Positions 35,575 through 46,215 of a stretch of DNA of 64,000 nucleotides are shown here, in pieces; the stretch's first letter is position 1, and every line of letters begins with the position of its first letter. The stretch is taken from the NCBI RefSeq assembly GCF_017591425.1, contig NW_024465751.1, positions 3,906,001-3,970,000 of the forward strand, read 5' to 3'. A program made the position numbers and the translations under genes. Below the pieces are notes generated by a model that had not been told where the DNA came from, ran no database searches, and saw nothing but the letters and a program-made list of their open reading frames with translations. Origin of the DNA: Ochotona curzoniae (lineage: Eukaryota; Chordata; Mammalia; Lagomorpha; Ochotonidae).

Positions 35575-35705
35575 TGCCACCAGCCGAGCACCCTCCTCAC
35601 TAAAGACCTTATTTAACCCTCACAGCCACCCTGTGAAATCGGCAGTTGTACTAGCCCCAATTTTCAGAAGTGCCAGCTGAGGACTGATGAGTTAGTATGC
35701 AGTGG
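35575..35705 (-). repeat. MIR fragment
   Basis: TTTAACCCTCACAGCCACCC, CCCCAATTTTCAGAAGTGCC and TGAGGACTGATGAG follow antisense MIR order. Confidence 0.6.
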
Positions 35706-36584
35706 ATCCAGGATGCTCCACTTACCTGTTAGATTCTGGTGCCCTTGTCTGTTGCTGGGTTATACTTGTTATGTTCTGCCATGTTTCGTCTGCATCTCTG
35801 TGTCACTTTGGGTCTCAGTAAGAAATTGGTGGTGCACTTGAAGTAGGGAGATTGGAAGACAGGAGTATGGGTGGAGCGTTAGGGATGGGGAGTGTGCCAG
35901 ACTCTTCTGAAGATCTGAAGAGATAAAAGGGGAATGCCTCTGGGAAGCAGAGCCAGGGAGGCTGTGAGGGGTGGGAAGCAGCAGCTGAGGGCTGGAGGGG
36001 AGAGGAACACCCAGAGGCATTCTGATGGAACACCAGTGGACTCTGATGGGTCTGCAGCAGGACTGGGAAGGTCGCCTGGACACCTCCTTGACCATTCCCA
36101 GCGAGATGGGTGGTGTGCTTGCTGATATACCTGCAGCACTTGGTGCAGGGGTGGTAGACAGGTGCTGGTGGTGTGGGGATGAATAGGTAATGAGGGCTGG
36201 TGGTTGGCACGTGGACTCCTTCAGCGTGTGCTCTCAATCGTGTGTGGGCTCAAGAATTCTGCAACACCGTGTGTGTGTGTTTGGCATGATAGCAGAGAGC
36301 ATGTCCACATCTTCTGAGTCTTATTTTTCCATTGACTGTCAGAAAAAAGTGTTCTCACCTCTTGCGCATTTCAGCTTGAATGTGAAAATAAAGTCTTTAA
36401 AAAGCAGCAAATAAGTGCCACGCTGACCTCACACTGGCTGCATGCAGTCTCAGTGACCGGAAAGTTTGGGCCATGTCCGTCAGCCTTTGACTGGATTTCT
36501 CGCATAAGGGGAGGAGAAGCAGTGCCCATGCAGAATTCACTTGGGCTGGGACATGCTCTGGCACTCAGGTCACAGGCACCAAAC

Positions 36585-36629
36585 CCAGCCCAGCCCAGCC
36601 CGCCCAGCCCCGCCCTGCCCAGCCCAGCA
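36585..36629. repeat. CCCAG/CCCGC-rich tract
   Basis: Imperfect pentamer repeats CCCAG with CCCGC variants. Confidence 0.85.
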
Positions 36630-36796
36630 TCATGGCTGTAAACAGAAGGCCATGCAGCTTCCAAATTGAAATCATCTGAAAGGGAGCTCCCAGCCAGAGA
36701 TAAAAACAGTCTGAGTTACTGCAGTGTGTGCATCTGGGAGCCTGCCCTTGCTGGATGGAGGAGGGAGACAGACTGGTTCCAGTTGCACAGAGTTCT

Positions 36797-36797
36797 T

Positions 36798-36833
<36 letters not shown>
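36797..36833. repeat. (TG)n microsatellite
   Basis: TG run with one TTT interruption near its start. Confidence 0.95.
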
Positions 36834-36835
<2 letters not shown>

Positions 36836-36984
36836 AGGTAGATGTGGGTAGCTTATCTTTTCCTCCAAAGACATCAGATGGAGCAGAACTGAGTGTTTTC
36901 CTACTGTGCGTTTCTCAGGGCAAGCAGAGCAAAGGGGAAGCTGTTGACAAATCATAGAGAAATCCTACAGGCTTGGAGTCATAC

Positions 36985-37110
36985 AGACCTACTGGTTAGG
37001 ACAGAGGCAGAGAATGGAACCTCTGGGTTTCTCTTTCCTCATTTGTAAAGTGGATCTGTTTGATGTCACTCCAAGGATTGCATGAGGATTAAAGAAGCCC
37101 AGACTAAAAT
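36985..37110 (+). repeat. MIR fragment
   Basis: TTTCTCTTTCCTCATTTGTAAAG followed by ATTGCATGAGGATTAAAG is a sense MIR core. Confidence 0.6.
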
Positions 37111-37235
37111 GAGATCCAGAGAAATGCTAGGTGGGCGAAACTGGAGCTCCCTTCTTGTTCCCTCTGATCTGAAGGACTCTGCTGACAGCTTTCAGCATCC
37201 TCTCCAGTGGAACGAGAGGGAAGATCCTGCCCATT

Positions 37236-37343
37236 TTCCTTCCTTCCTTCCTTCCTTCCTTCCTTCCTTCCTTCCTTCCTTCCTTCCTTCCTTCCTTCCT
37301 TCCTTCCTTCCTTCCTTCCTTCCTTCCTTCCTCCTTCCCTTCC
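37236..37343. repeat. (TTCC)n microsatellite
   Basis: About 24 nearly perfect TTCC units, homopyrimidine on the + strand, with a CTCCTTCCCTTCCC end. Such tracts can form triplex-type structures. Confidence 0.97.
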
Positions 37344-37381
37344 CAGAGACCTTGCCAAGGTCTCTCTTTTTCCTGCCTTTT

Positions 37382-37655
37382 TCTTTTTTTAAATTATTTC
37401 TCTGGAAAGCCACAGTTAGAGAGAGAGAGGGATAGAGACAGAGACATCTGCCAACTGGTTCACTCCCTAAGTGGCAGCGATAAGCCAGCACTTGATCAGG
37501 CTGAAGCCAGGAGCTTCATCTGGCTCTCCCAAGTGGGTGGCAGGGGCCTAAGGACTTGGGCTGCCTTACACTGCTTTGCCAGGTGATTATCAGAGAGCCA
37601 CATTAGAAGAGAAATAGCCATGACATGACCAGGCACCTATATGGGATGCAGCCTT
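37382..37655 (-). mobile_element. CSINE, old
   Basis: AATTATTTCTCTGGAAAGCC, AGCCAGGAGCTTCATCTGG and GGCACCTATATGGGATGCAG; the head is lost. Confidence 0.75.
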
Positions 37656-37789
37656 GAGACTAAACACAATAATCATAACCATCCTTGACCATGACCTAGG
37701 TCCTTTCTGCCAGTCAGGCTCCAAATACCCATCAGGGAGGGCAGCTGTAGAAGCAGCTGGTAGCTGGGACCAATGGTGTGGAAGCAGGA

Positions 37790-37975
37790 AGTAAAACTGC
37801 AATAGGAAGGGTGAGAGAGCCAGAAACTCAAAGTGGATTTCTCATGTAGTCCAAGCACTTGAGCCATCATCCCTTGCCACCTACGGTGTACGGTAACAGA
37901 AAGATTACATTAGAAATGAGACCAGGACTCAAACCCAGGCACTCTGATGTGCTCACCCCAAGTGCCATCTTTTGA
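37790..37975 (-). mobile_element. CSINE, old subfamily fragment
   Basis: GATTTCTCATGTAGTCCAAGC, CTCAAACCCAGGCACTCTGATG and CACCCCAAGTGCCATC match the head side of an older subfamily. Confidence 0.6.
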
Positions 37976-38446
37976 TTGTTTAACCATGATTTTTTGAAGT
38001 GTTCATATAGCCATCCCTGGCCCCATCCAGTGCCATTTGGTCTTGTAAAGAGACAACTGTATTATCTACCTGGGAATGACTCCCACCCTTGACAGCTGTG
38101 GGTTGGAATAGGCATCTCTGAGGTTTAGACACCAGAATACGGAACTTCTGCCCAGATCTGTGGTTAATGGGCCTCTCCTCCTGCAGGTGGACTCCAGCTG
38201 TGGTATGCTTGAAAGAGAAGTAAACTGGGAGTCAAAACTGGATTCCAAAACAGGCATAAGCATTCATTCCCTATGTGGTGGTGGGCAGCTTTCTTAACAT
38301 CATGATTCTGTCTTGATAGGGTTGTGAAGAGAACATGACAAATACCCAGAAGCCCCAAGTCCCTTGCCTTCCTTTATATTTGCCAAGTTCCATCTCTGCA
38401 GCTTTTCCTACTGAAAATCTACTGATTTGCCTCTGTTATGAATATA

Positions 38447-38659
38447 TGAAGGTACTTTTCAAAAAGCTTGTGGAAAAGGGAATTGAAAAATAAGGTTATT
38501 TTGGTGTAAGATATTTGAAACCCATGTGTTCTTCAAATTATGAAAAGTACATGCTTGCTTTGAAAAATCTATGCATGGACTTCAGAATTCTTCTTCACCA
38601 AAGTAAATTTGTCTTTTAACTGTATTTCCAAGAGTTTTTTTTAATTACCCTCATATTAT
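38447..38659. mobile_element. Mariner-type MITE
   Basis: The left arm (GAAGGTACTTTTCAAAAAGC...TTATTTTGGTG) and right arm (CACCAAAGTAAATTTGTC...TTACCCTC) are inverted relatives around TATGAAAAGTACATGC. This is the structure of a small non-autonomous mariner element of about 210 bp. Confidence 0.6.
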
Positions 38660-39480
38660 GTACTAATATGGACATTGGACTACATAATGAATATACTAAT
38701 AGTTACATGGAAAGCAGTGAAGGAGTCATGCACATAGTGAAATCTCGTGGACTCAGTTGAACATTTGGAGAATACAGATGTTACATTTTCAGGGTTCTGA
38801 GGTGACTTTTTAGCACAGTGACTTTAGCCCATTTTAGGAGTAAAGATGAATGTGCTGGAAGCAAGGTGGATGTTTGGCCCAGGGTCTTGCAGCTTGTCAT
38901 TTGATCCTAGGTTTTCACTTGTCTGGACTGTCGTCGCTGTCCTTGATGGGGCTGCATCTTGTGCATGGCCTTTCAACTTTCAACACCAAATGCTTTTCCA
39001 TCTGATATAATTTTACTGGCTGTATTAGTATCCAGAATGGCGCCTAGAATGTGGCTATTTTCATAACTCAACCATTTCATCACTTTGAATGGTCGCATAC
39101 TGCTGAGGCTGGGAGCCCTGAAGTAGACTCACGTGCCCTCTAAATTAGTAAGTCCTCCTATTTCCAGATGTGTGTGTGGACATGTGGGGGACAGAGCGGA
39201 GAGGATATTAGTATGTTTCTAGATTGTGGTCAATACTTCCTCTGTCCCATCCTGGTAACCCACTCTCGTCAGTCTCACCCTAAGTGTTCTGTTCTATATG
39301 TCAAAGGCCTAAAAGCAGCTGCTTTCTAACCTTGTTAACAGTGTTGTGGACGGTGCATGGCAATGGGGCCAAGGGAGAGCACCTGTGCTTGAAATGTACA
39401 TGGTCTTTGCTGAAATGAATCCAGCTCCAGAGGAGTATATAGTTTGCTTCCTGGTTTCTGTGTTCTAGAAAAAGTGACAT
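38660..39480. other. Unassigned intronic sequence
   Basis: AT-rich, with no recognisable repeat or gene. Confidence 0.4.
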
Positions 39481-39496
39481 TTGTGTGTGTGTGTGT

Positions 39497-39540
<44 letters not shown>
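39481..39540. repeat. (GT)n microsatellite
   Basis: About 60 bp, with a single GG interruption near 39498. Confidence 0.95.
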
Positions 39541-39541
<1 letters not shown>

Positions 39542-39609
39542 ACGTGATCATATGCATAGATGTGTACTTTGGGAAAAGGAAAAGAATTAGGTAAGAAATT
39601 CCACCATAA

Positions 39610-39825
39610 AACTGGAGAAAGAACTGCCACCATACAGCCAAGACCTAAGCTGGACTCAGTCCAAGTGTCATGTGAGTGGCAAGAACCTAACCACTGGAGC
39701 CCTCATTCTTGTCTTCCAGGGTAGGCGCTGGCGGGAGGTGGAACCAGATTTCCAACTCAGGCACTCTGATGTGTTTCCCGAGTGTCTTAAGTGGTGTCCC
39801 AGCTGCTAGTCTAAACGCTCACCCC
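39610..39825 (-). mobile_element. CSINE, old subfamily fragment
   Basis: CAGGCACTCTGATGTGTTTCC, CCGAGTGTCTTAAGTGGTG and CTAAACGCTCACCCC match the older head-side variant. Confidence 0.55.
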
Positions 39826-40047
39826 TGGGCTAGGTTTTCATCTGAATTCTCCTAATACAACTCCCTCTAAGTTAAAAATCAAAATTCATGCAATGAGAAA
39901 GACTCTTTAAGTTATTAGCTCTGCCACAGTGTACATAAAATTAGACACACCCTGCTACAGGAGAAAAAAAAGACTGGTGTGGAAAAATCCTGCCCTCTTC
40001 CAAATGTTTCATCTTCACTTATGTTTTGGTGGCTTGTTTTATTTATC

Positions 40048-40084
40048 AAAAAAAAAAAAACAAAAAACAAAACAAAACAAAAAC
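40048..40084. repeat. A-rich (CAAAA)n tract
   Basis: Poly-A passing into CAAAA units, 25 bp before the target duplication of the next CSINE. Confidence 0.9.
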
Positions 40085-40108
40085 CTTAATGAGAAAGAAG
40101 GATGACAC

Positions 40109-40475
40109 AAAAGCCATTCTTTTTTTTTTTTTAAAAAAAAGATTGATTTATTTTTATTGGAAAGGCAGATGTACAGATTGGAGGAGAGACAGAGGAAGAT
40201 CTTTCGTCTGATGGTTTACTCCCCAAATGGCCGTAACAGCTGGAGCTGAGCCAATCCGAAAAGCCAGGAGCCAGGAGCTTCTTCCATGTCTCCCATGCAG
40301 ATGCAGGGACCCAAGGCTTTGGGCCATGCTCGACTGCTTTCCCAAGCCTCAAGCAGAGAGCTGGATGGGAAGTGGGGCTGCTGGAATTAGAACTGGTGCC
40401 CACATAGAATCCCAGCGCATGCAAGGAGAGGACTTTAGCTGCTAGGCTATGACACAGGGCCCAAAAGCCATTCTT
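40109..40475 (-). mobile_element. CSINE, young, with perfect 13-bp target duplication
   Basis: The element (40122-40462) is bounded by AAAAGCCATTCTT at 40109-40121 and 40463-40475. It carries TTTATTTTTATTGGAAAGGC, TGGGCCATGCTCGACTGC and head GACTTTAGCTGCTAGGC ending GGGCCC. It gives the clearest full-length CSINE boundaries here. Confidence 0.95.
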
Positions 40476-41704
40476 GACATGAGAATATTCTATCAGCCAA
40501 CCTGCTGCTGTGTTGTGAATGGAGCACTGAGTAACAACACGTGTCACCTCCTGCACAGAAGTAAACAAACTGGATTCCTGCTTCAGCCATGAAAGACCAG
40601 CCCTGTTTGTCCTTTAGTCAAGGGCAACCATTCTGGAATTGTGGCAATGGCTCTGGAAAGCCTGATGTGAAAGCTGAGAAGTCTGGGGGCTTCATTATCA
40701 TCGGGCTTGGACTCTGCCCAGCCTCATCTGCCTTCCTCAAGTTGTGCAAGGGCTGTACAAATACATTTGCTTCTTCAGAAACCCGCTCCGTGGGAACTGG
40801 GTGGCTCCTCCGTGGCTGTCTTTCTGAGATGAAATTTAAGTGCATATAAATTGTCATGTCTGTGCTCGGTGAATTGAGACTGGTTCTTTTCCATGATTCT
40901 TTAACTCCACAAAATAGGCCTTAATGAGTGTCTTAGGAAGAAATCAATAGAGTGCCTAATCCTCCAAGTAAAGAATGTACAACAGAGGATAAGTTGGGAA
41001 AATGACTGGAGTAAAATATTCCTAATTTGACCACTTCTGAGGTTAGTTGTTTTCATACGTTCCTTTGTTAGTTTAACATTTTCATAGGCTCAGTATGTAG
41101 GGTTAGGATTAGATTTCAACTACATAAGCAACAGAATTCCAAATAACATTAGTAATTAGGTTCCCTCACTCCCAGCCCCTTCTCAAATCAGAGGAATGTG
41201 GACATAGTCCAGGGCTAGATGATGACTCCATGGTTATCAGGAACTCCTAATGTTTGTCTCTGGGTTGTACCCTGCTTGACATATTCCTTCATGATGGATG
41301 CTGGGGTGTCAGCCATCACATCCACTTTGTAGGAAGCAGGAGGGAAGATGGGAAGGACAATGGGAGTCTTCATCCAGCTAACTTAGCTCTTTTTAAGGCA
41401 CTTTCCCAAACGTGCACAAAGTAGAGTGCTTCTGCTTTCATCTCACTGGCTCAACTCGGCAAAATAGCCACACCAGCTGGAAGAAAGTCTAGAACTTGTG
41501 TTGTTGAGCTGAACACACCGAAGCATCCAGTCAAACTGTGGCTGAAGAAAGGAACCATTGGTGGAGGGTATGTCCTGTTGTCCCTGCCACATTCTGAAGT
41601 GCTGCTGGTCCAAAGAGTAGAAAGCAATCAGATGGACTGGTGCTTGAATCTTGCTACCTTACCTTAACTTCTCAGGAACCTGATATCTGTTAAACCCAAG
41701 GAGA
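40476..41704. other. Unassigned intronic sequence
   Basis: Appears single-copy; an 86-codon open frame (40589-40849) has no recognisable homology. No repeat named. Confidence 0.4.
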
Positions 41705-42162
41705 GTGGGCATTTAGTCTAGTGGTTAGATGCTGGTTTGGTTGCCTGTGTCCCATATCAGATGCCCTGAGACAATCCCAGCATTGGCCCCCCGATTCCAG
41801 CTTCCTTCATACCCTTGGAGGTACTAGTGGTCCTGGCTCAGGGAGTTAGGTTGATGACCTCTGCTTGGCATGGGTGGAATTCTGGCTCCTGGTGATTGTG
41901 GACTCTTGGGGGAGTGAACGTGCCAGTGGGCACTCTGTCAATCAGGAGCTGCTTTGTAGAGTCGCTGTGATCATGCCTGTAAGGGGTCTTCTGGACTGTG
42001 GTGCAGTGGGCACCGCAGCATGGCCAACTTTGTCCTAAACAGATCAGCTGTACTCTAGCACCACAATGGTTCTTTTTTTCAATTGAGATATAATTCACTA
42101 CAGCCTGTGGAATTACATCATAAAAAATCTGCGTTTCAAATAAAAATAAATCTTTTTAAAAA
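41705..42162 (+). mobile_element. CSINE, old, sense orientation, disrupted
   Basis: Head GGGCATTTAGTCTAGTGGTTAGATG, TGTGTCCCATATCAGATGCC and GGGGGAGTGAACGTGCCAGTG. A tail-like TCAAATAAAAATAAATC occurs only at 42137, so the copy is broken or two elements are present; L1 sequence begins at about 42075. Confidence 0.6.
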
Positions 42163-42225
42163 GAAGGGGAATGAGATCTGTTTTTTGAAGGTATACCATT
42201 TAGTGGGTTTTTTGTTTTGTTTTTG

Positions 42226-42607
42226 TCTTTTTTAAAGATTTCATTTACTTTTACTGGATAGATGGATTTACAGAGAGGAAAGGAAAGGAGACAGGAGGAG
42301 AGGAGAAGAGGAGGGAGGGAGGGAGAGAGAGAGAGACAGACAGACAGACAGAATACTTTCCATTTGCTTGTCAAATGGCCGCAATGGCCTGAGCTGGGCC
42401 AATCTCAAATCAGGAGCCAGGAGTTTTTTTTCTGGGTTTCCCACATGGGTGTAGGGTCCCAAGGACCTGAGCTGTCCTTTGCTGCTTTCTCTGGTCATAA
42501 GCAGATCGCTAGATGGGAAATGGAACAGTTGGGACATGAACCAGCACCATTATGGGATGCTGACATTGCAGGTGGAGGATCATACTGCAAAGTCACTGTG
42601 CCGGCTC
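42226..42607 (-). mobile_element. CSINE with GA/GACA-rich expansion, nested in L1
   Basis: TTTTACTGGATAGATGG tail side, then an expanded purine tract (42283-42351, including four GACA units), GTTTCCCACATGGGTGTAGG and head GTCACTGTGCCGGC. Confidence 0.85.
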
Positions 42608-42984
42608 CAGTTCAGTGGTTTCTGAGTGTATTCCCCAAATTGTTCACTATCATCCTAATTCTAGAACATTTCTTTCACTCTGTTGCAAAAGAATGGTGAA
42701 GAAACTGTGAACCCATTGGTAATCACTGCTCATCCCCGCTCACTCCCCAGCCTCCTGCACATGCCCACCTGTTCCTGGTAACTACTCATTTGCTTTTAGT
42801 TTGTAGATTTGTCTCTTCTGAAATTTGATATACATGGGATCTTAGAATTTGTAACTTTTTGTATCTGGCTTTTCTTAGCATCATGCTTATGAACTTTACC
42901 TCTGTTTTAGCATGGTGCAGTACTTCATTTCTTTTAAATGGCTGAATAATATTTCACTGTATGGTTAGATCACGTTACATTTAA

Positions 42985-43205
42985 AACATTTTTTAAAAAA
43001 TTTTGTTAACCTGGAATACTTGTACATTTTGAGGGAGGTACAGTGCAATATTTCCTATGTAGTATAAACTAAGCAGTGAGTCTTTCCATTTCCTTCTCTT
43101 GGTGTTTAGAGCCTACCAGTTCCCCTCTCTGAGTCTTCTATACAGAATAGAATACATTGTTGTGAACTACAGTCATTGCACTGTGCTGTGGAATACCAGA
43201 ACTTT
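42985..43205 (+). mobile_element. Second L1 3' piece nested in L1
   Basis: GTTGTGAACTACAGTCATTG followed by CACTGTGCTGTGGAATACC, then a poly-T-rich junction, matches a different L1 3' module (GTTAACTATAGTCACC...). Confidence 0.5.
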
Positions 43206-43385
43206 TTTTTTAAAACTGTGTTTTATAGTCTTTTATTCAACTCACATTTTGTTTATTCATTTATGCACTTATGGGTATTGGTGGTTTCTGCATTTTAATG
43301 GTTATAATGCTGCTGTGAACATTCATATACAGGTGTCTGTGCTGGCACAGGTTTTCTGTTTCTCTGATGTTGATACCTAGCAGGA

Positions 43386-43731
43386 TGTCTTGGTCAGTTT
43401 GAATTACTGTAACAAATGACCATAGAGCAGGTGACTTAGCATCAATGGACATTTCACTTTGCACAGTTCTGGAGGCTGGAATTCCAAGATCAGGGTGCAA
43501 GAATGATGGGATTCCAGTGAGGTTCTTTCCCAGATGTGGACTCCCAAATTCTCACCGGGATTAATAAAAAATCTGACAGCTATCTGAGGCTTACTTTCTA
43601 AGGCATCATTCTCGTTCACGGTGGTTCCATCTCAGACTTAGTTACCGCACAAAAGCAACAGGCTCTGTGCCATCACACTGAGGATTAGGATTCAGTGAAG
43701 GACTTTGAGAGCCTCCAGCATTTAGTCCATT
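43386..43731 (+). mobile_element. Old interspersed repeat inserted in L1
   Basis: TTGGTCAGTTTGAATTACTG, TAACAAATGACCATAGAGC and CACAGTTCTGGAGGCTGG match a common placental repeat (GGCTGCTATAACAAAATACC type). L1 sequence resumes at GTGGAACTGATGG. Family name not certain. Confidence 0.55.
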
Positions 43732-44164
43732 ACAGTGGAACTGATGGACCCTATGGTGTCAGTATGTTGCATCTTTCTGAGAGTTACCATGTGGTTGTCC
43801 AAAGTTTGTGCACCCTTTTATATTCCCCCAGCTTCTCCACATCTTCTGTAATACCTGCTATTTCCATCCTTTTCAAGGTGATCATCCCTGTGGATGTTGA
43901 CATGCTATTCCATTGTGGTTTTGATGTGTACTTCTCTATGGCTTAATGATGTGTGAGGCATTTTTCATGTGGTCATTTTCCACCTCTTTGGAGAAATGTC
44001 TAATCAACCCCTTTAACTATTAAAAAAAATTCGTCATTTTACTGTTGACTTAATTGTAAGAGTTTGTATGCTTTAGACACTAACACCTTCTCGGACACAT
44101 GATTTATAGATATTTTCTATCATTCCTAAATGTGCAGTATCTAATTTATTCTTGTTGATCATCT

Positions 44165-44285
44165 GAAGTGGATATTTATTGGCCCTGTCTTACCAAGGAA
44201 GAAGCTGAGGCTCTGGCAGTGAATAGCTTGTCCCAAGATAACACACATCTACTAACAAGGATGACTGTACTTGAACCCAGGAAAG
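44165..44285 (-). repeat. MIR SINE
   Basis: CCAAGGAAGAAGCTGAGGCTC, CTTGTCCCAAGATAACACAC and CTTGAACCCAGGA are in antisense MIR order. Confidence 0.65.
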
Positions 44286-44925
44286 GACACACTTGTGTTC
44301 TTGTAGTTTGAATGGTTTGTTTAAAAAGAAAACGTGCTCACCCAACTGAAAAGTTCGAGGGTTGGCGAGCATGGGACAGGAAGTAGAGTGTGTGGATCTA
44401 GGGGCTGAAGTGATGTTACCGTATGTCTGTCCTCCTCTCTCTCCCTCGACCTCCTCCCACGTGTCGGTTATGATCATTCTCAGGCAGAGTCCCTCGTGTT
44501 GAAGTAAGGATCACCAGCCACTGCAGGCCTCCTACTTCTTTGCACTAGACCTAGTTATATAGCTTGTTTTCTTTGGCATCTCTCGGCCCTCCATGAAAGA
44601 TTCACATTGGCCCTATGTGGATTAAATGCCTTTCTGAGTACCAGTCAGTGTTGGTGTGCAGGAACCAGGAGCATTCTGATTGGACGTGTGGATTCCAGTC
44701 CTTGGGAAGGTAGAGACATATGATTGAGAGTCCCTGGAGAATCATGTGAGTTCATAAAGGAAGGGGATACATGACAAAGAGCAGGTGTGATCCGTGTCCT
44801 AAAGGCTTGTCTGAAATGCTGATAATTGGTGGTAAATGAAAGTTAATTTCTAATGCCAAATATTGGGAGAATAGTTATTTCATTCCCAGGTTGGTGGGTG
44901 GGGGACAACCTTCCAAAAGCTATTA

Positions 44926-44977
44926 AAAATGACATCACTTCTCGGCCTTTTGGCTAAGATCAAGTGAAAATGACATC
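44926..44977. repeat. Perfect 11-bp target-site duplication around the U2 fragment
   Basis: The outer limits of the two AAAATGACATC copies (44926-44936, 44967-44977) enclose a net insertion of only 30 bp. Confidence 0.85.
44934..44966 (+). pseudogene. RNU2: U2 snRNA 5'-end fragment (tailless retropseudogene)
   Basis: Thirty-three bases match the first 33 nt of U2 snRNA with one change (A for G at position 4), including CTTCTCGGCCTTTTGGCTA. The match stops where the branch-recognition GUAGUA of U2 would begin. There is no poly(A). The fragment lies between perfect 11-bp direct repeats AAAATGACATC at 44926-44936 and 44967-44977, with the initial ATC of U2 shared with the left repeat. Far too short to be a functional U2 gene. 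Confidence 0.85.
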
Positions 44978-46034
44978 CAGGGGCGAATCAATGGGATATT
45001 TCCTACTGTCCACTCAAACAGCAGTTTTGCAGGTTAGTTTGTATATACCACTAAACCTCTAAGGCTAGAGAGCAAAGACTGGTTTTTCAAAACAAAACCA
45101 AACAGGGAAATGAAGTTAGATGTGTCTGTCAGAAGGTTTGCTAGCAACTGTAGAGGTTTTTTAATTAGAGCCCCTGGTGTGATGTGGAATGTTCATATTG
45201 GAAAACCACATAGCATATGCTAAGAAGAAAACTCTGCAGGGGGTGGGCAGCCTTCCTTTTTGAAATGAAGTATTGCCCTACATTTGACAGAAATATGGAA
45301 AAATTCTGTTCTGATGCAGCTCATTGCTTTTTAGGTTCAAATACATGGCAGGGGAAATCAGATTTTTGAAAAGCAGCAGGGGATACTTGACACATCCGAT
45401 ATTGTAGGGTGTCTCAACAGTCCCCCCACTCCTCCTTCTCCCCATAAGCACTGTCCTCCAGGCTTATCGGTAGCTCTGGGACGAGGTGGAGACCTCTCAG
45501 TTGTTTGGGGTTGGCTGTCACACTGATGTCAAAAAAGATTACAGGCTCTTAAGGCTGCAGGGACTTGAGTATCTGCCCCGGGCTGCTGGTTTTAACCACC
45601 AGGAAATGAGGCCAAGGGAGGTGAAATGGTTTGGCTGAGGAGATGGAGCCGCCCTCTCTGGCATACTGTGTGGGCCCACGTGTCTCTGCTGAAGTCACTA
45701 ATAGCTACCATTTATCAGATTTTTCTTCTTGAATAGTGTTTCAGCAGCTTTGCAAAGAGCACATAAAAATAGGGCCAACTGGGCTTTGTGCAAATCAGAC
45801 AGCAGCGTATCACATCACCCTTTCTTACGTTATATTCAGAGTTCCCGTTTCAATGCTCTTTCCTCCCCCCCCCCCCCAACATTTTCTCATTTGTGCTAGA
45901 AACTGGCCGTTCTGCCCAGAGCTACTCCATTTGCAAGGCTGTTTTTTACATCATATTTTGGCCTTTGATTAATTCAGCATGGTGTCCATTTACAATACAA
46001 TTCATGGCATTAGTAGTTAAATTTGCTGGACCAC

Positions 46035-46215
46035 TTACCATTTATTGGGCACAGAGCTAAAGCGTATTGCATGGATAATCTCAGCTAAACCTACCTTCTG
46101 AGCAAAGTTTCATCTGTACCCTCCTTTGACACATGCCTAAAACCCTGTCAAGTGGCAGAGCTGGGACTGAGCCCAGGTCTTCTGAACCCATATCACCTGC
46201 TTTACACTAGAATTG
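46035..46215 (-). repeat. MIR SINE
   Basis: ACCATTTATTGGGCACAGAGC, AGTGGCAGAGCTGGGACTGAG and CCCAGGTCTTCTGAACCC give a well-kept antisense MIR. Confidence 0.7.

Larger units (their letters stand above)
35446..37235. other. Intronic sequence with MIR pieces and simple repeats
   Basis: MIR (35575-35705, 36985-37110), a CCCAG-rich tract (36585-36629) and a TG microsatellite (36797-36833). The proline-rich open frame across 35815-36237 on the - strand is compositional. Confidence 0.45.
42075..44165 (+). mobile_element. Composite L1 3' region with nested insertions
   Basis: Consecutive pieces follow the order of an old L1 3' module: AATTGAGATATAATTCAC (42082), CAGTTCAGTGGTTTC (42608), AATGGCTGAATAATATTTCAC (42939), GCTGCTGTGAACATTC (43310), CTTCTCCACATCTTCTG (43830) and TTGGAGAAATGTC (43989). 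It is interrupted by a CSINE (42226-42607), another L1 3' piece (42985-43205) and an unrelated old repeat (43386-43731). Confidence 0.7.

Noticed and set aside
35815..36237. Proline- and serine-rich - strand frame of 140 codons
   Set aside because: Low-complexity composition from G-rich + strand; no domain.
37082..37491. Open frames with Ser-Phe-Leu-Pro or Lys-Glu-Gly-Arg repeats
   Set aside because: They translate the (TTCC)n microsatellite.
40589..40849. 86-codon frame beginning with ATG
   Set aside because: Single-copy intronic DNA with no known homology, splice context or codon bias that I can judge; kept only as unassigned sequence.
44934..44966. Functional U2 snRNA gene
   Set aside because: Only the first 33 nt remain; no branch-recognition sequence, Sm site, 3' stem or snRNA promoter.
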